DNA of 64,000 nt from Xanthomonas arboricola (GCF_002940665.1 NZ_MIGY01000002.1:682001-746000), one strand, 5' to 3'. Counted from the first letter of the stretch, positions 17,512 to 26,722 are shown. Notes: generated by a model not told the origin, from the letters alone. Made by a program: numbers and translations.

Positions 17512-18210
17512 CTAGCTCAGATCGTGCAAGTCCTTGCCCAGTGGCGGACCTAACGTCCAGTCGGAGAAACGCACCTTGAGCCCGGCACGCTCCGGCGTGC
17601 AACACATCGGCCCCACCTGATATGCGTCGGCGACAGGAAACGGGGAAAGCCTCACCAGTGGCCAGGTATGGCCATCGGCCGACACCTGCAGACGCAGAAC
17701 GCCGTCGGCAACGGTGGCGCGTATCCAAAAGTCCTTGGGGTCGGCCTCATAGGGGCCTGTCGCCCAATCCGAGACCGGATTGGTCAATACGCTGCTGAGC
17801 ATGGCACGGCCATCGCTAAGCTCGATGCCCGCCTTGACCCAATGCTGCTCGTCCACGCGCACCATGATGCCGGCCTGATCGTAGAGCGACTCGTATTGCG
17901 CACGCACCCGCAACTGCGCGGTGAACCGCGCTGCAGCGGCAATACCGAGAAAATGCCCGCCATCGCGCGTAAATCCGTAATGCGTCTTACGCCAGAAATC
18001 GGTGGCCTTGTCAGTGACCACGTCCAGCATGCCACCGTTGATTGCGACGGTCCGCGGCCGATTGAGCCAGCTGCCATCCTGCCACTGGGTGTCCTGTGCC
18101 ATCGTGTTCTCCGTGTTGGATTGCCTGGCGAGTACACCGCCGCTGATGGCCATTCCCATTGCGCCGCCCAGCAGGCGCCTGCGTGCACCGTCTATCGCAT
18201 CGTGGGTCAT
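17512..18210 (-). CDS. DUF1349 domain protein with a Tat-like N terminus
   Basis: The 232-residue protein has a DUF1349 / concanavalin-like fold from about residue 40 on, marked by FWRKTHYGFTRDGGHFLG, DQAGIMVRVDEQHWVKAG and VSADGHTWPLVR. Members are thought to bind carbohydrates or cell-surface material, but no activity is established. Most relatives are about 195 residues and begin near MAQDTQWQDG, which is also present here as an internal ATG (residue 37). The extra N-terminal part contains ARRRLLGGAMGMAISGG, like a twin-arginine export signal. Either the protein is exported by Tat or the internal start is the real one. Confidence 0.7.
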   Translation of the reverse strand: MTHDAIDGARRRLLGGAMGMAISGGVLARQSNTENTMAQDTQWQDGSWLNRPRTVAINGGMLDVVTDKATDFWRKTHYGFTRDGGHFLGIAAAARFTAQLRVRAQYESLYDQAGIMVRVDEQHWVKAGIELSDGRAMLSSVLTNPVSDWATGPYEADPKDFWIRATVADGVLRLQVSADGHTWPLVRLSPFPVADAYQVGPMCCTPERAGLKVRFSDWTLGPPLGKDLHDLS

Positions 18211-18345
18211 TCAGTGTCGTCCATGCATTTTGAAGAACTGCATAGTCTAGCCGCGCACTGGGTCAATACGCGCGGGTTTGGGAGGTGCTGCAGGTGGATG
18301 GCGGCGCTGGGGCGCCAGCTTCGATGCTCGCGCCAGCCCATGCTG

Positions 18346-19266
18346 TCAGCGGTGTGCGAGCGCGTAGTCCAGCGCCGCGCAGATGGCCGCCACCTGCGCG
18401 GCATTGCACTGGGCCGGCGTGGCGCGCGGGCTGTCCGGATACACCTCGGTGGTGGTGCGATAGCGGGCGTCGGTGACGCCCGCGCACAGACCCAGACGCC
18501 GCACCGGGTAATTGATGACCCCATGAGCGACCACCGCTGCGCCGATGATCTGGCCGTTCGCGTCGGCAGGTGCGATATGGGTGACCTCGGCGACGGCGGC
18601 GATGATTGCCTGCTGAAATTGCGGTTGCGGATCTTCGCTATCGCCCACCAGGTAGAAACCGTCCGGAATGCTGCCCGGCACGAAATCGACGCCGTCGCGT
18701 GCGGCCAGGGCCGGACGAAATTCGGTCTCGTCGCTGTCGGTGGTTTCATGCAGATCGATGTGCACCAGCATCTGGCCGGCCACTGTGGCGACCAGTTGCA
18801 TCAAGGCCGCCGACTCGGCGGCCGGGCTGTCCGGCCGAAACGCACGATTGGGGTCGATGGCATCGGCATTCCAGCGTTGGACCCGTTCGTAGCCCCAGGG
18901 ATTGACGCACGGCGCCACCAGCAGATTGAGCTTGCTTGCGTAGGCCGCGGCGCATTGCTGCAGGAACTGCAGCGCACCCTGCACGCCGCTGGTTTCATAG
19001 CCATGCACGCCACCGGTCACCAGCGCGCAGGGCAATGCGGCGTCCCACTCGGCACTGCGCAGTGCGATCAACGGATACTGCTCGGACGTCGCCTGGATCG
19101 TTCCGTAATGCACGCGCTGGTAGCTGGCATCCAGCGCATCGATCACCTGCACCACATCGATGGCATGACTGCGCTGACCCACCTGGCGCGCTCGCCATAC
19201 GGCGCGCTCTGCCTCGCCCCAGGGTTGTCGTGGGGTGCCGATCGGATACGCCATGCGTTCTGTCAT
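18346..19266 (-). CDS. M14-type zinc carboxypeptidase / succinylglutamate desuccinylase-like protein
   Basis: This 306-residue protein carries the M14 zinc site: H-x-x-E in GGVHGYETSG, the third ligand histidine in HIDLHETTD, and a catalytic glutamate in TTTEVYPD. The first residues (MTERMAYPIG) support the start at 19266; ATG 19254 is an alternative. No signal peptide is seen, so it likely acts in the cytoplasm on a peptide, an N-acyl amino acid or a muropeptide. The frame stays open upstream to 19581 without protein-like sequence. It stands alone. Confidence 0.82.
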   Translation of the reverse strand: MTERMAYPIGTPRQPWGEAERAVWRARQVGQRSHAIDVVQVIDALDASYQRVHYGTIQATSEQYPLIALRSAEWDAALPCALVTGGVHGYETSGVQGALQFLQQCAAAYASKLNLLVAPCVNPWGYERVQRWNADAIDPNRAFRPDSPAAESAALMQLVATVAGQMLVHIDLHETTDSDETEFRPALAARDGVDFVPGSIPDGFYLVGDSEDPQPQFQQAIIAAVAEVTHIAPADANGQIIGAAVVAHGVINYPVRRLGLCAGVTDARYRTTTEVYPDSPRATPAQCNAAQVAAICAALDYALAHR

Positions 19267-19711
19267 TACGGGTGCCGTCCGTTGAAAGACGGCCAGGGTA
19301 AGCGCTAGGCGCTGGGCGGTCCATTCGGCGGCAGACGCGATGACAGCAACCGCCCGCAAGGTCGAGTTCGGTGACGGCTTGCCATCAGACTTCAGTGTCC
19401 AAAAGCCTCTGTCGACCACGAGTCCGCTACCGCCCTGCAGGCAACTTACCACGACTGCGGCCGATGCAAATACTGCACTCGCTTTGCGCAGGCGCACCAA
19501 GCAATCGCGAAATATCTCACTGCAATCGATGGCGGGTACGCGACAACAAGTGAAAAAACTTCCTGCGCCTTCGTGATGCAATGCATATCAAATGTCTTCG
19601 TCAGGTCTCAAACAACCTAAGCAAAGCGTGATTGCATCGAAAACAGTGGGGAGCTGCAATCGATTGTTCCAGCAGTACTGTCAGCGCTGCGGACAGTTCC
19701 GCAGAAACGAA
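19267..19711. other. Intergenic region upstream of the M14 peptidase
   Basis: No supported gene. It holds the presumed promoter of the M14 peptidase gene (minus strand) and, further right, the terminators of the KGG-repeat gene. Somewhat AT-richer around 19550-19670. Confidence 0.4.
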
Positions 19712-19742
19712 GCAGGCCCTGCACATAGCGTGCAGGGCCTGC
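19712..19742 (-). terminator. Strong hairpin, second terminator of the KGG-repeat gene
   Basis: GCAGGCCCTGCAC and GTGCAGGGCCTGC form a perfect 13-base stem around ATAGC. Read on the minus strand it is followed by TTCGTTTCTG, a moderately T-rich run. It is 50 bases past the KGG gene stop. Confidence 0.65.
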
Positions 19743-19763
19743 AGCCCGCTGTGCAGCAAGAAC

Positions 19764-19782
19764 GGCGCGCAGGATGCGCGCC
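19764..19782 (-). terminator. First hairpin after the KGG-repeat gene
   Basis: GGCGCGC and GCGCGCC pair around AGGAT ten bases after the stop codon at 19793, followed on the minus strand by GTTCTTGCT. Together with the hairpin at 19712-19742 it forms a tandem terminator. Confidence 0.5.
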
Positions 19783-19792
19783 GCACTCTTGC

Positions 19793-20050
19793 TCAGACGG
19801 CTTCTTCCTGAGGCTTGGCCTGCTTGGAACGCCCACCCTTGCTGCCGATCCGCGACATATGATCGCGATCGCGACTCACGGCCTGGCCGCCTTTGCGGCC
19901 GGCTTCACGTGCTTCGTCGCTGGTGAATTCGTGCGCGTTGCCGCTGGCATGCGCTGCCTTGCCGCCGCTGCTCGCCAACACACGTCGCTTTTCGGGATCC
20001 AATGCGGCAAAACCGCGCCGGCTACGAGTACTGCTTTGTCCGTCTTCCAC
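19793..20050 (-). CDS. Stress-induced protein with KGG repeats
   Basis: The 85-residue, hydrophilic, probably disordered protein contains the KGG motifs of the general stress protein family (GsiB / con-10 type): SSGGKAAHASGNAHEFT, EAGRKGGQAVSRDRDHMS and IGSKGGRSKQ. Such proteins accumulate in desiccation, osmotic or stationary-phase stress; the mechanism is not settled. The start is GTG at 20050 with GAGAGGAGG just upstream, a strong ribosome site. The long open frame to 20689 is antisense noise. Tandem hairpins follow the gene. Confidence 0.88.
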   Translation of the reverse strand: MEDGQSSTRSRRGFAALDPEKRRVLASSGGKAAHASGNAHEFTSDEAREAGRKGGQAVSRDRDHMSRIGSKGGRSKQAKPQEEAV

Positions 20051-20376
20051 TGTGCCTCCTCTCGATGCGTCGATCACGCCACTGGTAGTGGGGGCAACGC
20101 AACTATCGTGCCAACCCGAGAGCCATGCAAGCCGGTGCCAAGCCGCACAATGCAGGAAAAAACAGCTGCGCTCGCTGTGCAAATCTTGCACTCCGGCCAT
20201 GCGCTGGCTGATGTTGCGCTGGCGACACATGGATAGCGCTACCAACGCGTCCGCACGAATGGCCTGCTTGGTGCGGACGCGCCGGCGACAACCAGGCGCA
20301 GCATCGGCGGATCGATCGATGTCCCAGCTCGCCCGGTGCGTTGGCGAACTGGAACCAAGAGCAAGGCTGGGAGACG
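20051..20376. other. Intergenic region with a perfect stem-loop
   Basis: No gene is supported. At 20247-20280, GCGTCCGCAC and GTGCGGACGC pair perfectly around a 14-base loop; it lies 97 bases after the stop of the FAD oxidoreductase gene and may end that transcript, though no U tract follows. The remainder should carry the promoter of the KGG-repeat gene. Confidence 0.45.
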
Positions 20377-21504
20377 TCAGACCGGCACCGCCGTAGCGCC
20401 GCGCCCCGCAGCAAGCAATGCGGCCACATGCCGCCCGATGCTCAGGCAGCAGGTCAAGCCTGGCGACTCGATCCCGAACAGATTCACCAGACCGGCGATG
20501 CCGTGCATGGACGGACCGTCGATACGGAAATCGGCCGCCACCTCGCCCGGCCCGTTGATCTTCGGGCGCACACCGCAGTAGCCGGGCCGCAACGCACCGT
20601 CCGGCAAGCCAGGCCAGTAGCGCCGGATCGCTGCGGCAAAACGCGCGGCATGCGCTGGCTCGCAGTGATAGTCGGGCTGCGCGACCCACTCCACGTCGGG
20701 GCCAAAGCGCGCACGCCCATCCAGATCCAGCGTGAGATGCACACCCAGGCCGCCAGGTTCGGGCATGGGGTAGATCAACTGCTGGAATGGCGAACGTCCC
20801 GCCAGGGTGAAGTAGCTGCCCTTGGCGAAATAGCCGCGAACCTGTGCATGCGCTGGCAGGCCATCGATCCGCGCGGCCAGTGGCGGCGCGCCGTGACCGG
20901 CGGCGTTCACCAGCCAGGCGCAGGTCAGCCTCTCAGGCTGACCCGCGACGGTCACGCACAGACCATGCACAAGCGGCTCGATCTGCGCGACTGTGGCACG
21001 CAGCGCCACGGTGGCGCCATGCGCCTCGGCATCGCCTTGCAACGCCAGCATCAACGCGTGGCTGTCGATGATGCCGGTGGTGGTGGACTCCAGCGCCGCG
21101 ACGCAGCGCAAGGCCGGTTCGCGTGCATGCACATGTGCCGCGTCGAGCGGCAGCAAGCCGTGCGCGCCGCTGGCGATGGCGCTGCGGTACAACTGCTCAA
21201 GCTGGCCGCGCTGCGCCTGGTCGCAGGCGATGATCAATTTGCCACAGCGCCGATGCGGCACGTGGCGTTGTTCGCAATAGGCATACAGCAGCGGATTGCC
21301 GCTGATGCACAACTGCGCTTTCAACGAACCGGCCGGATAGTAGAGTCCGGCATGAATCACCTCGCTATTGCGTGCGCTGGTGCCGGTGCCAACGGCGTCT
21401 TCGGATTCCAGCACCAGCACCTCGTGCCCTCGCATCGCTAGCTCGCGCGCAATTGCCAGCCCCACCACTCCGGCACCTATCACGATGCATTCGACGTCTT
21501 GCAT
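20377..21504 (-). CDS. FAD-dependent oxidoreductase, L-2-hydroxyglutarate dehydrogenase-like
   Basis: The 375-residue protein starts with an FAD-binding dinucleotide fold (CIVIGAGVVGLAIARELAMR, then E of VLVLES) and belongs to the DAO/LhgO group: SEVIHAGLYYP, the GIIDSHALM substrate region, WLVNAAGHGA, and the C-terminal flavin loop LVNLFGIESPGLT. LhgO oxidises L-2-hydroxyglutarate and passes electrons to the quinone pool; relatives act on other 2-hydroxy acids or amino acids. The start at 21504 gives the usual short lead before the dinucleotide fold. It is divergent from the sugar-nucleotide operon. Confidence 0.85.
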   Translation of the reverse strand: MQDVECIVIGAGVVGLAIARELAMRGHEVLVLESEDAVGTGTSARNSEVIHAGLYYPAGSLKAQLCISGNPLLYAYCEQRHVPHRRCGKLIIACDQAQRGQLEQLYRSAIASGAHGLLPLDAAHVHAREPALRCVAALESTTTGIIDSHALMLALQGDAEAHGATVALRATVAQIEPLVHGLCVTVAGQPERLTCAWLVNAAGHGAPPLAARIDGLPAHAQVRGYFAKGSYFTLAGRSPFQQLIYPMPEPGGLGVHLTLDLDGRARFGPDVEWVAQPDYHCEPAHAARFAAAIRRYWPGLPDGALRPGYCGVRPKINGPGEVAADFRIDGPSMHGIAGLVNLFGIESPGLTCCLSIGRHVAALLAAGRGATAVPV

Positions 21505-21635
21505 GCCCGCTCTCACACGATGGTCGATCAGTCTATCTGCACACTGGAACCATCCGCACACTGGAACGCGCAGGATTGTCGGGACCGTTATCACTGTTTT
21601 CTCACTATCCGGCTCTATATTCGGCCCACCACATG

Positions 21636-21648
21636 ACGTGAATCACGT
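21636..21648. promoter_or_regulatory. Palindrome in the divergent promoter region
   Basis: ACGTGA-A-TCACGT is a perfect 13-base palindrome between the divergent FAD oxidoreductase gene (start 21504) and the glycosyltransferase gene (start 21758). Its half-site GTGA recalls Clp/CRP sites, but the spacing is too short for those. It may bind an unknown regulator. Confidence 0.3.
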
Positions 21649-21757
21649 TATTCGACGCCGACAGACGTTTTTCCGAATGTTGCGGTGCGCATTCTTCCCC
21701 CGCCCGTGCGCGACCTGTTGCGTCCGGTTCGAAGCTGCAATCACCGAAGGAGTTTGA

Positions 21758-22942
21758 ATGGACGCAACGCGTTCGGTCCTGCTCGCCTCTAATTACGAGG
21801 CATGGCCAGAGGCCTTCAACGGGCAGGCATATGCATTGCTCAACGTGGTCCGCAGCCTGGAACACGCGAAGCTGCTGTGCCCTCCCGCAGCCGATTACAC
21901 CCGCGGACGCGGCGTCAATCCTGGCGTGTCGTATCTGCTCAACGAGCTCAAACATCGCGGCATCTCTGCACTGCAGCGGCTGAACGGGCGGCCTGCGCTC
22001 TCCAACGCACAGCCCCGGGTTGTCGAACAGGACTACGACCTGTTCTTCTACGTGTGCCAGTTTCCCAGGGAATTGAGCACGCTTGGACGCATCAAGGGAT
22101 GGCGCGAGCGCTGCCGCAGCCGCGTGGTGTATCTGCTGGAAACCTGGCCGGAATTGCTGGAATCGCAGAAGGCGGAGTTGAAACTGCTGGATCAGTTCGA
22201 CCATGTGTTCGTGCTCAATGCCAGTTGCGTCGATGCGCTGCGCCGCTACACCAGCACACCGGTGTCGTTTCTGGCCAGCGCCTGCGACACCCTGCTGGCA
22301 ACGCCATGGCCGCGGCCACCGCAGCGCTGCATCGACGTGGTCAGCATCGGCCGGCGTATGCCGCAGGTACACGCGCAATGGCTTGCGCATGCACAGGCCA
22401 ACCCCGATTTTTTCTATCTGCATGATGTGCTGCGCGGCGGCGCGGTGCAGGACTGGGCTGCGCATCGGCTGCAATCGGCTGCCATGATCAAGCGCGCCAA
22501 GTTCTTCATGGCGCACGACTTCGTGGTCGACACACAGGGATTCTTCAAGGGCGTGAAAAAACAGGCGCTGGCAACGCGCTACTTCGAAGGGGCCGCCGGG
22601 GGCGCGGTGATACTCGGCTCCGCACAGGCATGCCCGGAATTTGCCCAGCACTTCGATTGGGAAGACGCGGTGATCGAGCTGCCGGCCGATGGCGAGAAAG
22701 TCGGCCTCTTCCTGCGCGATCTGGAGCAGCAGCCCGACCGACTAGAGCGTGCCAGACTGCACAACACCGTGCAGTGCCTGCGACGGCACGACTGGGCACA
22801 CCGGTGGGCGCAAATTCTGCAGACGCTGCAGCTGCCGCGCCCGCCACTGATGGCCGAGCGCTTTGCCATGCTCGACAACCTGGCCACGATGGCCGAACAG
22901 ACTGCCTGCCCACCGGCGATCGCGCTGAGTATGACCGCCTAG
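21758..22942 (+). CDS. CgeB-like glycosyltransferase, first gene of the sugar operon
   Basis: The 394-residue protein lacks signal and membrane segments and has a two-lobe GT-B appearance. Key segments are DYDLFFYVCQFPREL, WRERCRSRVVYLLETW, FVLNASCVDALRRYT with SFLASACDT, DVVSIGRRMPQ, and a C-terminal YFEGAAGGAVILGSAQACPE with the glycine-rich donor loop and acidic residue of CgeB / DUF3880-type enzymes. AAGGAG sits seven bases ahead of ATG 21758. It heads an operon of nucleotide-sugar genes and presumably transfers the sugar made by them. The acceptor is unknown. Confidence 0.8.
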   Translation: MDATRSVLLASNYEAWPEAFNGQAYALLNVVRSLEHAKLLCPPAADYTRGRGVNPGVSYLLNELKHRGISALQRLNGRPALSNAQPRVVEQDYDLFFYVCQFPRELSTLGRIKGWRERCRSRVVYLLETWPELLESQKAELKLLDQFDHVFVLNASCVDALRRYTSTPVSFLASACDTLLATPWPRPPQRCIDVVSIGRRMPQVHAQWLAHAQANPDFFYLHDVLRGGAVQDWAAHRLQSAAMIKRAKFFMAHDFVVDTQGFFKGVKKQALATRYFEGAAGGAVILGSAQACPEFAQHFDWEDAVIELPADGEKVGLFLRDLEQQPDRLERARLHNTVQCLRRHDWAHRWAQILQTLQLPRPPLMAERFAMLDNLATMAEQTACPPAIALSMTA

Positions 22943-22994
22943 CGCTGCATCGCACTGCACCGAGATCACCGGCGCATCAGTTCAAGGATCAGCA

Positions 22995-23768
22995 ATGAAA
23001 GCAGTCATCCTGGCCGGCGGCCTGGGAACGCGCATTTCCGAAGAAACCACCATCCGCCCCAAGCCCATGGTGGAGATCGGCGGCAAGCCGATCCTCTGGC
23101 ACATCATGAAGATCTACGCACACCACGGCATCCAGGATTTCATCGTCTGTCTTGGCTACCGCGGTGAGGTGATCAAGGATTTCTTCATGAATTACCACAT
23201 GCGCGAATCCGACGTCACCTGCGATCTCGCCAGCAACACCATCACCTTGCACAACACCCGCGCCGAGCCTTGGCGCGTGACGCTGGTCGATACCGGCGCT
23301 CAGACCATGACCGGGGGCCGGTTGCGCCGCGTGCGCGAGCATCTGCGAGACGAGGCGGCGTTCTGCATGACCTATGGCGATGGCGTGGCCGACGTGGACA
23401 TCACGGCCGCCATCGCACTGCACCAGCGCGAAGGCCGCATGGCCACGGTCACCGCAGTACAACCGCCGGGCCGCTTTGGTGCCTTGCGCGTGGAAGGCGA
23501 GCAGGTCACCGGATTTCGTGAGAAGCCGCTGGATGGCGATGGCCTGATCAACGGCGGTTTCTTCGTGCTCGACCCGCGCGTGATCGATGTGATCGACGGC
23601 GATGCCACCGTGTGGGAGAACAGCCCACTGGAAACGCTGGTCGACCGCGACGAACTGAGCGTGTATCGCCACGACGGCTTCTGGCAGCCGATGGACACGC
23701 TGCGCGACCGCAATCATCTCGAAACCCTCTGGTCATCCAATCGCGCGCCCTGGCGCGTCTGGGAGTAA
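22995..23768 (+). CDS. rfbF: Glucose-1-phosphate cytidylyltransferase
   Basis: The 257-residue enzyme makes CDP-glucose from CTP and glucose 1-phosphate. The nucleotide loop AGGLGTRISEET and the RPKPMVEIGGKPILWH segment are the RfbF type, and MTYGDGVADVDI is the metal-binding segment. Length matches the family (about 257). It begins 52 bases after the glycosyltransferase and ends 4 bases before the SDR gene. In the classic 3,6-dideoxyhexose pathway RfbF is followed by CDP-glucose 4,6-dehydratase; no typical RfbG is present here. Confidence 0.93.
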   Translation: MKAVILAGGLGTRISEETTIRPKPMVEIGGKPILWHIMKIYAHHGIQDFIVCLGYRGEVIKDFFMNYHMRESDVTCDLASNTITLHNTRAEPWRVTLVDTGAQTMTGGRLRRVREHLRDEAAFCMTYGDGVADVDITAAIALHQREGRMATVTAVQPPGRFGALRVEGEQVTGFREKPLDGDGLINGGFFVLDPRVIDVIDGDATVWENSPLETLVDRDELSVYRHDGFWQPMDTLRDRNHLETLWSSNRAPWRVWE

Positions 23769-23772
23769 AGAC

Positions 23773-24822
23773 ATGCGCATTCTGATCACCGGCAACATGG
23801 GCTACATCGGCCCGGTCGTGGCAGCGCATCTGCGACAACGCTATCCGCAGGCCTGGTTGGTGGGGCTGGATCGCGGCTGGTTCGCGCATTGCCTGTCCGA
23901 CCCGCGTCGCCTGCCGGAAGTGGTGCTGGACCAGCAATGGTTCGGCGACGTGCGCGATCTCACCGCGCAACAATTGCAGGGCTTCGACGCAGTGGTGCAC
24001 CTGGCGGCGATTTCCAACGATGCGATGGGCAAGCGTTTCGAACTGGTCACAGATGCGATTAACTGCCGCGCCAGCGTGGCGGTGGCGCAGGCAGCCGCGC
24101 AGGCCGGCGTGGGCCACTTCGTGTTCGCCTCCAGCTGCAGTGTGTACGGCGCCGCCGCCGATGGCACGCCACGTTCGGAAACCAGCGCCATCGCACCGCT
24201 GACAGCGTATGCGCATTCCAAGATCGACACCGAACGTGCGCTGGCGCAGCTGGACACCGACATGGTGATCACCTGCCTACGGTTCGCCACCGCCTGCGGT
24301 GCCTCGCCGCGTCTGCGGCTGGATCTGGTGCTCAACGATTTCGTTGCCAGCGCGGTGGCCAACGGCACCGTGGAAGTCCTGTCGGATGGCTCGCCATGGC
24401 GGCCGTTGATCCATGTGCGCGACATGGCCCGCGCCATCGACTGGGCACTGAGCCGCACGCCAGTGGCGGCCGGGCAGTTCCTGTTCGTCAATGCCGGCTC
24501 GGAGCGCTGGAACGTGCAGATCCGCGATCTCGCCCATGCGGTCGGTGTGGCGATTCCCACTGCGCATGTCGCGATTTCCACTAGCGCACCCAGCGACAAC
24601 CGTTCCTACCGCGTGGACTTCTCCTTGTTCGAACGCCTGGCGCCGGAACACCAACCGCAGGAAACCCTGCGCTCCACCATCACCGAGCTGCGCGACGATC
24701 TGCAGCGCGCCGGATTCCGTGATGGCGACTTCCGTCAGGGTTCGGACTTCATTCGTTTGCGCATCCTGCAGCACTTGGTCGATACAGGAACCCTGGCACC
24801 GGATCTGAGGGTGGCTGCATGA
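23773..24822 (+). CDS. SDR-type NAD-dependent epimerase/dehydratase
   Basis: The 349-residue extended short-chain dehydrogenase has the nucleotide motif ITGNMGYIGPVV (GxxGxxG), VVHLAAIS, SSCSVYGAA with the catalytic serine region, and the active YAHSK (YxxxK). It is closer to generic NAD-sugar epimerases than to RfbG, but could act as the 4,6-dehydratase or a 4-epimerase on a CDP-sugar. It overlaps the next gene by four bases. Confidence 0.88.
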   Translation: MRILITGNMGYIGPVVAAHLRQRYPQAWLVGLDRGWFAHCLSDPRRLPEVVLDQQWFGDVRDLTAQQLQGFDAVVHLAAISNDAMGKRFELVTDAINCRASVAVAQAAAQAGVGHFVFASSCSVYGAAADGTPRSETSAIAPLTAYAHSKIDTERALAQLDTDMVITCLRFATACGASPRLRLDLVLNDFVASAVANGTVEVLSDGSPWRPLIHVRDMARAIDWALSRTPVAAGQFLFVNAGSERWNVQIRDLAHAVGVAIPTAHVAISTSAPSDNRSYRVDFSLFERLAPEHQPQETLRSTITELRDDLQRAGFRDGDFRQGSDFIRLRILQHLVDTGTLAPDLRVAA

Positions 24823-25400
24823 TCTTCCACCCCACCCCGCTGGCCGGTGCGTTCGTGATCGAGCCCGAACAACACGGCGATGCGCGCGGCTGGTTCGCAC
24901 GCGTGTTCTGCACCCAGGAGATGGCGCAGGCGGGCCTGGTCGATCAGTTCGTGCAGGTCAATAACTCGTTCAATGCGCACGCCGGCACCTTGCGCGGCAT
25001 GCATTATCAGTTGCCGCCTGCCGCAGAGGTCAAGATCGTGCGCTGCATTCGCGGTGCGCTCTGGGATGCGATCGTGGATCTGCGCCCGGATTCGCCCACC
25101 TATCTGCAGTGGTACGGCACCGAATTGACCGCGGACAATCGCCTGGCGCTGTACGTACCGCGCGGCTTTGCGCATGGCTTCATCACCTTGCAGCCGCAAA
25201 CCGAGGCGTTCTATTTCGCCAGTGCGATGTACACGCCGCAGGCCGAGCGTGGCTTGCGCTGGAACGATCCACGCCTGGGGGTGCAGTGGCCGCTCGAACC
25301 CCAGCTGGTGTCCGACAAGGATGCGGCTTGGCCGGATTTCGACGAACAACAGCACGGCATTCCCACCCATGCCGGACTCACTCAGCGGGAGCGCCCATGA
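24819..25400 (+). CDS. dTDP-4-dehydrorhamnose 3,5-epimerase family protein (RmlC-like)
   Basis: The 193-residue cupin has the RmlC motifs: RGWFARVFC, VNNSFNAHAGTLRGMHYQ with the catalytic histidine, YVPRGFAHGF, and LRWNDPRLG. The pair of active residues (histidine and downstream tyrosine in MYTP) seems conserved. In this setting it would epimerise C3 and/or C5 of a 4-keto nucleotide sugar, as in deoxysugar pathways. It overlaps both neighbours by four bases. No rmlA, rmlB or rmlD is nearby, so it is probably dedicated to the CDP-sugar here and not to rhamnose. Confidence 0.88.
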   Translation: MIFHPTPLAGAFVIEPEQHGDARGWFARVFCTQEMAQAGLVDQFVQVNNSFNAHAGTLRGMHYQLPPAAEVKIVRCIRGALWDAIVDLRPDSPTYLQWYGTELTADNRLALYVPRGFAHGFITLQPQTEAFYFASAMYTPQAERGLRWNDPRLGVQWPLEPQLVSDKDAAWPDFDEQQHGIPTHAGLTQRERP

Positions 25401-26698
25401 ATATCGATCGTCTGTTGCAGGCGCGTGCCGCCGAAGGCCGCCCATTGCGTGTTGGCCTGTACGGCGCCGGCTTCATGGCGCGCGGCATCGTCAACCAGAT
25501 CGCGCACTCGGTGCCGGGCATGCTGGTATCGGTGATCTGCAATCGCAGCGTGGACAAGGCGCTGGAAGCCTACCGCCAGGCCGGCCAGCACGCACGCGTG
25601 GTGGATGGGGCCAGCGAGTTGAAGCGCCAGATCGCCGCCGGCATTCCGGCTGTGACCGACGATCCCGCACTGCTGTACGAATGCGATGCGCTGGATTGCC
25701 TGATCGATGCCACCGGCGCCATCGACTATGGCGCACGCATCAGCCTGGGCGCCATCGCCCATGGCCGCCATATGGTCACGATGAATGCCGAACTCGACGG
25801 TACCGTCGGCCCGCTGCTCAAGCGCAGGGCCGATGCCGCCGGGGTGATCTTTAGCGCCTGCGATGGCGACCAGCCCGGTGTGCAGATGAACCTGTACCGG
25901 TTCGTGCGCTCGATCGGTTTGACGCCGCTGCTGTGCGGCAACATCAAGGGCTTGCAGGACCCGTATCGCACACCGGCGACACAGGCCGGTTTCGCGGCGC
26001 GTTGGGGCCAGGACCCGCACATGGTCACCAGCTTTGCCGACGGAACCAAGATCAGCTTCGAGCAGGCGATCGTGGCCAATGGCACCGGCATGTCGATCCT
26101 GCAACGCGGCATGACCGGCTACGAGCATCGCGCACATGTCGACGCGCTGACCCGGCGCTACGACATCGAGGCCTTGCGTGCGGTGGGTGGCGCGGTGGAT
26201 TACGTGGTCGGCGCCCTGCCCTCGCCCGGCGTGTTCGTACTGGCCAGCCACGACGATGCCAGGCAGCAGCACTACCTCAATCTCTACAAGCTCGGCGAAG
26301 GCCCGCTGTACAGCTTCTACACGCCGTACCACCTCTGCCACTTCGAAGTACCGCTGTCGGTGGCGCGGGTGGTGCTGCTGGGCGATGCGGTGCTGCAACC
26401 GCTGGGCGCACCGCTGGTGGAAGTGATCGCTACCGCCAAGCGCGACCTGACCACCGGCGAAACCATCGACGGACTCGGTGGCTACATGAGCTACGGCCAG
26501 TGCGAGCGCGCCGATGTCACCGCAAACACAGGGCTGTTGCCGATGGGCGTGGCGGAAGGCTGCGTGCTCCGCCATGCGGTGCCCAAGGACCAAGTGCTGA
26601 CCTACGACGATGTGCAATTGCCGGCCAACCGCCTGATCGATCGTCTGCGTGCCGAGCAGGCCAGTGTCTTTGCCGACGCTGCGGAACTGGCCGCCTGA
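25397..26698 (+). CDS. NAD(P)-binding oxidoreductase with C-terminal SAF domain
   Basis: The 433-residue protein starts with a homoserine-dehydrogenase-like Rossmann domain (RVGLYGAGFMARGIV, about residues 18-32; then LIDATGAIDYG and MVTMNAELDG) and ends in a SAF domain (about 350-430), a fold also found in sialic acid synthases and UxaA. It is a distinctive family often beside sugar-nucleotide genes; the reaction is not known to me. By context it probably reduces or rearranges a keto-sugar, perhaps building a branched or lactonised sugar. It overlaps the epimerase gene by four bases. Confidence 0.8.
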   Translation: MNIDRLLQARAAEGRPLRVGLYGAGFMARGIVNQIAHSVPGMLVSVICNRSVDKALEAYRQAGQHARVVDGASELKRQIAAGIPAVTDDPALLYECDALDCLIDATGAIDYGARISLGAIAHGRHMVTMNAELDGTVGPLLKRRADAAGVIFSACDGDQPGVQMNLYRFVRSIGLTPLLCGNIKGLQDPYRTPATQAGFAARWGQDPHMVTSFADGTKISFEQAIVANGTGMSILQRGMTGYEHRAHVDALTRRYDIEALRAVGGAVDYVVGALPSPGVFVLASHDDARQQHYLNLYKLGEGPLYSFYTPYHLCHFEVPLSVARVVLLGDAVLQPLGAPLVEVIATAKRDLTTGETIDGLGGYMSYGQCERADVTANTGLLPMGVAEGCVLRHAVPKDQVLTYDDVQLPANRLIDRLRAEQASVFADAAELAA

Positions 26699-26722
26699 GC
26701 GCAGACATCGGCCTGCGTCCGC

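Noticed and set aside
21651-21675. PIP-box-like pattern TTCGA-N15-TTCCG before the glycosyltransferase
   Set aside because: The spacing is right but both half-sites break the TTCGB consensus; no support for HrpX control.
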